A stretch of DNA of 7,768 nt, taken from positions 1 through 7,768 of the forward strand of contig CAYHIN010000037.1 of the NCBI GenBank assembly GCA_964356705.1, written 5' to 3'. Below the pieces are notes generated by a model. It did not search any database and was not told the DNA's origin. It saw only the letters and a program-made list of their open reading frames with translations. A program made the translations under genes and the position numbers. This document shows, one piece after another, positions 3,817 to 7,768 of this stretch; the stretch's first letter is position 1; each line of letters starts with the position of its first letter. This stretch comes from CAYHIN01 sp964356705 (GTDB lineage Bacteria > Patescibacteriota > Microgenomatia > CAZETR01 > Amesbacteraceae).

Positions 3817-5684
3817 TTACTTTACGGTGACGGATTTGGCGATGTTTCGAGGTTTGTCGATGTTGTGACCTAGGGTTTTTGCGGTGTAGTAAGCGAGTAA
3901 TTGGGGGGGGATAATGTGGCCGATAAATGAAGGATCATCCAGAAGGGGCGAATCGATCTGGAGGACGCTGGCACCGCGGGTCGTCACCTGCTCGGCGGCG
4001 TTTGGCAGGGGACCAATGGTGATTACCTGAACACTTTTCTGCATGAGAGTGATGGCATAGTGCTTGAGGTCTCCGGCTGGAATAGCCGATGTATGAATGT
4101 AGGCCCCTTCGGTAAACTTGACCATGGTTTCACGGGCGATATAGTAACCAGAACCACGACCCAGGATGAAGAGATGATCAAGACGAGCCAATTTTTTGGC
4201 TTGGGAAACGAGGCTGGATTGGACTTTTTTGTCCTTTAAGTAAGTATGAACAGCCGATGAGAGGCTAGTGAGTAAGGCCTGGCCTTGAGTGTGAGATCCG
4301 GCTACAGAATGGGCGAGTAGATATCCCCAGGCGATCTGGGCGATGAAGACTTTGGTGGACATGACACAGATCTCGGGACCCGCCCCCGCCATGAAAGGAA
4401 AGTCGGACATACGGGTTATCATGCTGCCGGGCATATTTACCAGTGAAGCGATCTGGGCGCCCTGCTTTTTGGCGATCTCCAGGACCTCAATGACGTCTGC
4501 TGTTTCTCCGCTTTGAGAAGGAGCAATGAGAATGGCGTCTTTTGTAAAGTATTGATAATAATCTGCGCAGTCGGCACCTACGAGAGATGTGGCGTTTATG
4601 TGGGCCACGCTTCGCAGATAATAAGCAATGAGACTGGCGGCAATGCCGGCTGTGCCAGAACCGATGGTAAAGACGTGCCTGGCTTTTTTTATGGCTGTCA
4701 CCAGACCTGCAAAATCTTTTTGAGTGATCTGGCTTTGGGTATTTAGGACTTGGGGAGTATCGTGGATTTCTTTTAGCATGTAGTGAGGAAACTGAGAGAG
4801 GTCGGTGTCAGTGACTAATATTTGAACTGGAGAGAACTGGGGGNNNNNNNNNNNNNNNNNNNNNNNNNNNNNNNNNNNNNNNNNNNNNNNNNNNNNNNNN
4901 NNNNNNNNNNNNNNNNNNNNNNNNNNNNNNNNNNNNNNNNNNNAAACTGAGAGAGGTCGGTGTCAGTGACTAATATTTGAACTGGAGAGAACTGGGGGAC
5001 GATCTGTTTTTTTGTCTTGATATCAAATATCTCCAGAGTACTGCCGGCTCGGATGAGCTGGCCGTTTTCGACGACGAGCATTTCTTTTGCAATGTGGGCG
5101 AAAGAGAAAGTGTCGGAAGAGAGGATGTAGCCATCGGCAGTTTTGCCTACTACCAGGGGCGAGCCATTGCGGATGGCCAAAAGCTCGTTATTTTGCTTGT
5201 CCAAAAGGATGACTGTGTTGCGGCCAGTTAATCTGGTGAAAGCTGAATGGAGCGCATCCTGAAGAGATGTCTTGGAAGTAAGCTCGTGCTCGATGAGGCG
5301 GACGATGACTTCGGTGTCTGTTTCTGAAATAAATTTGTAACCCAAGTCCTCTAACTCTCTTTTTAGCTCAAGATGATTTTCGACAATGCCGTTTTGGGCG
5401 AGAGTAAACCTGTTATCCGAAGAGGCGTGGGGATGGGCATTTTTTATGCTGACGGAGCCGGTCGTGGCCCAACGAGTATGGGCGATGGCTAGTCTGGATT
5501 GGGGAAGACCTGCCCCTTCGATGCCAGTAAGTATAGAAGTGGACTTGTGAGTTGTGATCCCGGATGGGGTTTGGTATGAAACTCCCCAGGAATCATATCC
5601 CCGGTAATCTAGCTTTTTGAGCCCCGATAGGACAAGACTTGGTGCGTCGGTGCGTGTTCCCACATATCCAAAGATGCCACACAT
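3817..5684 (-). CDS. glmS: GlmS, glutamine-fructose-6-phosphate aminotransferase, split only by an assembly artefact
   Basis: Makes glucosamine-6-phosphate from fructose-6-phosphate and glutamine, the first step to UDP-GlcNAc. The N-terminal class II glutaminase starts MCGIFGYVG with nucleophile Cys2, then YRGYDSWGV, HTRWATTG (69-76, channel Trp72), AHPH, NGIVEN and SETDTE. Two SIS domains follow: IGSGTAGIAA, PSQSGETADV and MSTKVF; then LGRGSGYYIARE, KFTEGAYIH and AGDLKH (isomerase Lys, Glu and His kept), ending PRNIAKSVTVK with the conserved Lys. The start is fixed by Cys2. A 100-N gap (4844-4943) flanked by identical 55-bp copies breaks the frame; removing 155 nt (gap plus one copy) restores one continuous frame of 570 aa reading LSQFPHYMLKEI. 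The Met at 4779 is therefore internal. No glmS ribozyme-like sequence was looked for beyond the 51-nt upstream spacer, which is too short for one. Confidence 0.95.
4789..4998. other. scaffold gap flanked by an identical 55-bp duplication (unmerged contig ends)
   Basis: 4789-4843 and 4944-4998 are identical (each starts AAACTGAGAGAGG and ends AACTGGGGG) on either side of 100 Ns (4844-4943). The duplicated piece abuts the Ns on both sides, as when two contigs sharing a k-mer overlap are scaffolded without being joined. The glmS frame is restored by collapsing it, which supports an artefact rather than a biological duplication. Confidence 0.93.
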
Positions 5685-5697
5685 ATCTAGAACACTT

Positions 5698-5703
5698 ATT
5701 GTA
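5698..5703 (-). promoter_or_regulatory. candidate -10 of glmS
   Basis: TACAAT on the minus strand, 13 nt before the glmS ATG, predicting a leader of only about 6 nt. No convincing -35 is seen at 16-18 bp; a TTGACG (5711-5716) is too close. No Shine-Dalgarno precedes glmS. Weak call. Confidence 0.35.
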
Positions 5704-5720
5704 GTCTACTCGTCAAGGCG

Positions 5721-5729
5721 TGATATTAT
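5721..5729 (+). promoter_or_regulatory. extended -10 promoter of frr
   Basis: TGA-TATTAT forms an extended -10; a weak -35 TTGTAG (5699-5704) lies 19 bp upstream. Six bases (5730-5735) separate the -10 from the frr ATG, so a leaderless transcript is predicted. It lies within the 51-bp divergent glmS-frr spacer. Confidence 0.6.
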
Positions 5730-5735
5730 GGGGAT

Positions 5736-6290
5736 ATGGATCTGGAAGACGTAAAGGGAAAGATGCAGAAAGTTGTGGATCACACAAAAAGTGAGGTGGC
5801 GACGATTCGAACTGGGAGAGCAAATCCCTCAATCGTCGAAAACCTAGTTGTGGATGTATATGGGGGAACGACCAAGATGCGAATCATGGAAGTGGCTACA
5901 ATCACTGTGCCAGAACCGACAGTAATAGTCCTGGCTCCTTATGACACCTCGATAATCGGAGATATCCGAAAAGGAGTGGAGGCGGCCAATATCGGGGTCA
6001 ATCCGGTAATAGATAACAACATCATCCGCCTGACTTTCCCCCCGTTGACTTCTGAGCGCAGACTCGAGTTTGTAAAGATGCTGCATGTGAGACTCGAAGA
6101 TGGACGCGTGAAGCTGAGGCAGACCAGGCATGATGTGATGACGCATCTAAAACGGTCTTTTGAGGATAAAGAAATCACGGAGGATGACCGTAAGCGAGAT
6201 GAGAATGAGCTACAAAAAGTCATGGACAAATTTATGGAGACCCTTGAGGAAATAGGGAAGGCAAAAGAGGCAGATTTGATGGTCCTGTAG
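5736..6290 (+). CDS. frr: ribosome recycling factor
   Basis: Splits post-termination ribosomes together with EF-G. The 184-aa length is that of a normal RRF (E. coli 185). Domain I helices begin MDLEDVKGKMQKVVDHTKSE, followed by the hallmark RTGRANPSIVE (25-35). Domain II carries VYGGTTKMRIMEVATITVPE and the ILAPYD-like VLAPYD. The return to the three-helix bundle has LTSERRLEFVK and DKEITEDDRKRDENELQKVMD. The gene usually follows pyrH; here pyrH is missing and glmS stands between tsf and frr on the other strand, so frr has its own promoter. The ATG lies 6 nt after the -10 box, with no usable Shine-Dalgarno. The TAG is followed at once by a TATAAT. Confidence 0.97.
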   Translation: MDLEDVKGKMQKVVDHTKSEVATIRTGRANPSIVENLVVDVYGGTTKMRIMEVATITVPEPTVIVLAPYDTSIIGDIRKGVEAANIGVNPVIDNNIIRLTFPPLTSERRLEFVKMLHVRLEDGRVKLRQTRHDVMTHLKRSFEDKEITEDDRKRDENELQKVMDKFMETLEEIGKAKEADLMVL

Positions 6291-6296
6291 TATAAT
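6291..6296 (+). promoter_or_regulatory. consensus -10 before the 34-aa membrane protein
   Basis: A perfect TATAAT directly after the frr stop (6288-6290) and 7 nt before ATG 6304. No -35 match is seen at 16-18 bp. The spacing fits the leaderless pattern of neighbouring genes, but read-through from frr is also possible. Confidence 0.5.
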
Positions 6297-6303
6297 GGAG
6301 GGC

Positions 6304-6408
6304 ATGAGAGGTCCCGACCGGTTTAGGATTACTTCTGAGGAGCTGGGTTTGAGTATTGCTGTTGTTCTGGGGTTGATTGGTGTGGCTGGTTTGATCTTGA
6401 TTAAGTAG
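6304..6408 (+). CDS. 34-aa single-pass membrane protein
   Basis: Starts MRGPDRFRITSEEL, then one hydrophobic segment of about 18 residues (LSIAVVLGLIGVAGLILI) and a terminal Lys, stop TAG 6406-6408. The basic N-terminus and single helix fit a small inner-membrane protein with N-terminus inside by the positive-inside rule. I do not recognise a family. An in-frame ATG at 6295 would add MEG, but it lies inside the TATAAT box; GGAGG (6297-6301) is too close (2 nt) to serve ATG 6304 well, while it is downstream of ATG 6295. The gene lies between frr and the intramembrane protease rseP; a functional link with RseP is possible but only suggested by adjacency. Confidence 0.55.
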   Translation: MRGPDRFRITSEELGLSIAVVLGLIGVAGLILIK

Positions 6409-6421
6409 CTGGGTTTGAGTA
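6341..6421 (+). repeat. pair of 15-bp direct repeats around the small membrane gene
   Basis: AGCTGGGTTTGAGTA occurs at 6341-6355 (coding) and at 6407-6421 (spacer before rseP), start points 66 bp apart. The second copy supplies the first two bases of the rseP -10 box. It may be a remnant of a local duplication. Confidence 0.6.
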
Positions 6422-6425
6422 CACT
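6397..6425 (+). promoter_or_regulatory. probable promoter of rseP
   Basis: -35 TTGATT (6397-6402), a 17-bp spacer and -10 TACACT (6420-6425), followed by 6 nt and the ATG at 6432. The -35 lies in the last codons of the small membrane-protein gene. No Shine-Dalgarno is seen, again matching the leaderless layout. Confidence 0.55.
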
Positions 6426-6431
6426 GGTGCA

Positions 6432-7550
6432 ATGCCGACGATTGTGGTTTTTATTTTGGTTTTGTCAGTATTGGTACTGGTTCATGAATTGGGGCATTTT
6501 TTGGCGGCGAGGGTCTTTGGAATACGAGTAGATGAATTTGCTTTTGGGTTGCCATTCACGAAACCTATTTTTAAGATCCAAAGAGGGGAGACGCAGTATG
6601 CTATCTATCCTCTGTTTTTTGGAGGATTTGTGAGGCTGCACGGAGAAGAATCTGAAGCAAAAGATGATGAGAAAAGAAGCTTTTTTGGTAGACGCAAGCT
6701 GCAAAGGGCATTGGTGATCGTGGCTGGAGTCGTCATGAACGTAGTTTTGGCTTTAGTGCTGTTTGTCGCTCTATATGGCACTTTGGGTGTGCCGGTTCGG
6801 ACGATAGACTTGGTGACAATAATAGATATCGAAACTGGGGCACCAGCTGAAACGGCTGGGATGAAGGTCGGAGATAGAGTGGTTGCGGTAGAGGGTAAGC
6901 AAATCGAATCTACTGAGGAATTTAGTAGACTGATGAAGTCATGGGCTGGAATCGCCGTAAATGTCCAGGTGGAGCGGGGAGAGACCCAGGCTTTGTTTGA
7001 GGGTCTGGTGCAAAAAGATGTGGAAGCTGTGAGTTTGCTAATGACTCCTCGGCTGAACCCACCTGAAGGAAAAGGTCCTCTAGGAGTAGCCATCGCCAGA
7101 TACCCGTATATAACCAGTGCTAAGTGCAAGGCGCTAAGCGCTAAGTGTGTTTCGGATGCTATTTGGGCCGGAGTTAGGAGTACGGGAATCTGGATGGGGA
7201 GAGTCGTAGATGGGTTTTCTCAGATAGGAAAAAGTTTATCTGCCGGGAAAGCGCCAGAGGGAATTGCGGGACCGGTGGGAATATTTAAGCTCACGGGAAT
7301 TGTGGCTGCGGAGGGACTCTTGCCCATAGTCGAGCTGGTGGCTGTGCTGTCTGTGAACTTGGCGGTGTTTAATATTTTGCCGATTCCGGCTTTGGATGGA
7401 GGCCGACTGATGTTTATTGTCATTGAGTGGGTGAGGGGCAAACGCGTATCGCCTGAGCTGGAACAAAAGGTAAATGCTTGGGGTATGACGGCTCTTTTGG
7501 CACTAATTGCTTTGATTACTTTGGGAGATGTGATTCGGGGATTAGTCTGA
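6432..7550 (+). CDS. rseP: RseP-type site-2 intramembrane zinc metalloprotease
   Basis: Membrane protease of the S2P family (M50), which cuts transmembrane substrates such as anti-sigma factors and leftover signal peptides. TM1 (about 4-25) holds HELGH (18-22): zinc ligands His18 and His22, catalytic Glu19. TM2 is about 93-115. A PDZ domain lies at about 128-205 (ETGAPAETAGMKVGDRVVAV). The third zinc ligand is Asp322 in NILPIPALDGGR, within TM3; TM4 is about 350-370. Length 372 aa fits a single-PDZ enzyme (E. coli RseP has two PDZ domains and 450 aa). Residues 229-240 (SAKCKALSAKCV) come from a heptanucleotide tandem repeat and contain the protein's only two cysteines. The stop lies inside a convergent minus-strand gene. 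The native substrate is unknown. Confidence 0.95.
   Translation: MPTIVVFILVLSVLVLVHELGHFLAARVFGIRVDEFAFGLPFTKPIFKIQRGETQYAIYPLFFGGFVRLHGEESEAKDDEKRSFFGRRKLQRALVIVAGVVMNVVLALVLFVALYGTLGVPVRTIDLVTIIDIETGAPAETAGMKVGDRVVAVEGKQIESTEEFSRLMKSWAGIAVNVQVERGETQALFEGLVQKDVEAVSLLMTPRLNPPEGKGPLGVAIARYPYITSAKCKALSAKCVSDAIWAGVRSTGIWMGRVVDGFSQIGKSLSAGKAPEGIAGPVGIFKLTGIVAAEGLLPIVELVAVLSVNLAVFNILPIPALDGGRLMFIVIEWVRGKRVSPELEQKVNAWGMTALLALIALITLGDVIRGLV
7117..7151 (+). repeat. heptanucleotide tandem repeat inside rseP
   Basis: Five successive 7-mers GTGCTAA, GTGCAAG, GCGCTAA, GCGCTAA, GTGTGTT; the first, third and fourth fit G(T/C)GCTAA and the others are degenerate. Three units make 21 nt, so the protein repeats every 7 residues: SAKCKAL then SAKCVSD. 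The frame is kept. Confidence 0.75.
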
Positions 7551-7767
7551 CAAACGTCTGGTGAAAAGCGTAATAGCCCAAGAGATAAAACAGGGAAAAG
7601 AGAGTGATGTAAATGTACATGACGGGAGTATATAGATATGAGTTGGTAACTGTGCCAAAAAGCTCGCGTAGTAGACCTATGGGCTGGGTAAAGATGTCCC
7701 AGCTGTTCCAGCGCAGATAGCGGCCTACGTAGACGCCAAAGGCGATTACAGGAAAGTGGAGGGTGAT
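7516..7767 (-). CDS. C-terminal end of a DUF1361-like membrane protein (partial)
   Basis: A minus-strand frame enters from the right window edge and ends at TAA 7518-7516, giving the last 83 residues. It begins ITLHFPVIAFGVYVGRYLRW and continues NSWDIFTQPIGLLRELFG; the GVYxGRxLRWNSWD pattern is what I associate with DUF1361 predicted membrane proteins, a family of unknown function. Two hydrophobic segments are visible: residues about 1-18 and about 41-63 of the fragment (YLYTPVMYIYITLFSLFYLL). The tail is QTFVRLIPESHLPK. The start and most of the protein lie outside the window. Its last 35 nt overlap the 3' end of rseP in convergent orientation. No terminator is visible at the junction. Confidence 0.7.
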   Translation of the reverse strand: MTLHFPVIAFGVYVGRYLRWNSWDIFTQPIGLLRELFGTVTNSYLYTPVMYIYITLFSLFYLLGYYAFHQTFVRLIPESHLPK

Positions 7768-7768
7768 A

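Noticed and set aside
3817..4779. Stand-alone SIS-domain protein
   Set aside because: It is the C-terminal part of glmS; the break is caused by the unmerged 55-bp contig overlap, and the frame is continuous once this is collapsed.
4789..4998. Biological 55-bp direct repeat in glmS
   Set aside because: The copies are identical, end exactly at the Ns on both sides, and would disrupt a conserved enzyme; an assembly artefact explains all of this.
1..7768. CRISPR array, tRNA, rRNA or insertion sequence
   Set aside because: No regularly spaced direct repeats of CRISPR type, no cloverleaf-like tRNA sequence, no rRNA motif and no transposase frame were seen on reading both strands.

Overview
The window looks like a piece of a reduced, candidate-phyla-radiation (CPR/Patescibacteria) type genome, possibly Microgenomates. 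The reasons are a collapsed rpsB-tsf / frr / rseP neighbourhood without pyrH, uppS, cdsA or dxr, a very short EF-Ts (150 aa), a compact and divergent FolD, many tiny genes and very short spacers. UGA is used as a stop (toxin, folD, rseP), so this is not the UGA=Gly code of Gracilibacteria/Absconditabacteria. The lineage is inferred from gene content and protein shape only. Two 100-N scaffold gaps are present: one hides most of rpsB, the other is an unmerged 55-bp contig overlap inside an intact glmS.

Layout. 2-184: 3' end of an unrecognised + strand gene, facing a small acidic orphan on the minus strand (186-431). 432-534: divergent promoters. 535-1823: an RHH antitoxin / RelE-YafQ-type toxin pair that runs by overlaps into folD, forming one apparent operon. 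1864-2127 and 2183-2416: two small orphan genes, each with its own promoter. 2403-3723: promoter, structured ~120-nt leader, 67-aa orphan, rpsB, tsf. 3724-3816: repeat-rich convergent spacer. 3817-5684: glmS on the minus strand, diverging from frr (5736-6290). Then a 34-aa single-pass membrane protein (6304-6408), the site-2 protease rseP (6432-7550), and on the minus strand the C-terminal end of a DUF1361-like membrane protein whose stop lies inside rseP.

How the genes work together. The core is translation (S2, EF-Ts, RRF) with envelope or precursor functions nearby (GlmS makes glucosamine-6-phosphate; RseP is an intramembrane protease) and one-carbon metabolism (FolD). The TA pair sits directly upstream of folD and probably controls part of its transcription.

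Most notable signals. (1) A 63-bp palindromic repeat is embedded exactly in frame in folD as codons 134-154; relatives of its arms lie between rpsB and tsf and after tsf. (2) A heptanucleotide tandem repeat sits in frame inside rseP. (3) Most promoters have a TANNNT -10 box exactly 6 (once 7) nt before the ATG, predicting leaderless mRNAs, whereas the rpsB operon has a long structured leader and a strong Shine-Dalgarno. (4) Three alternating 6-bp half-sites spaced 11 bp apart cover the -10 and start codon of the antitoxin gene.
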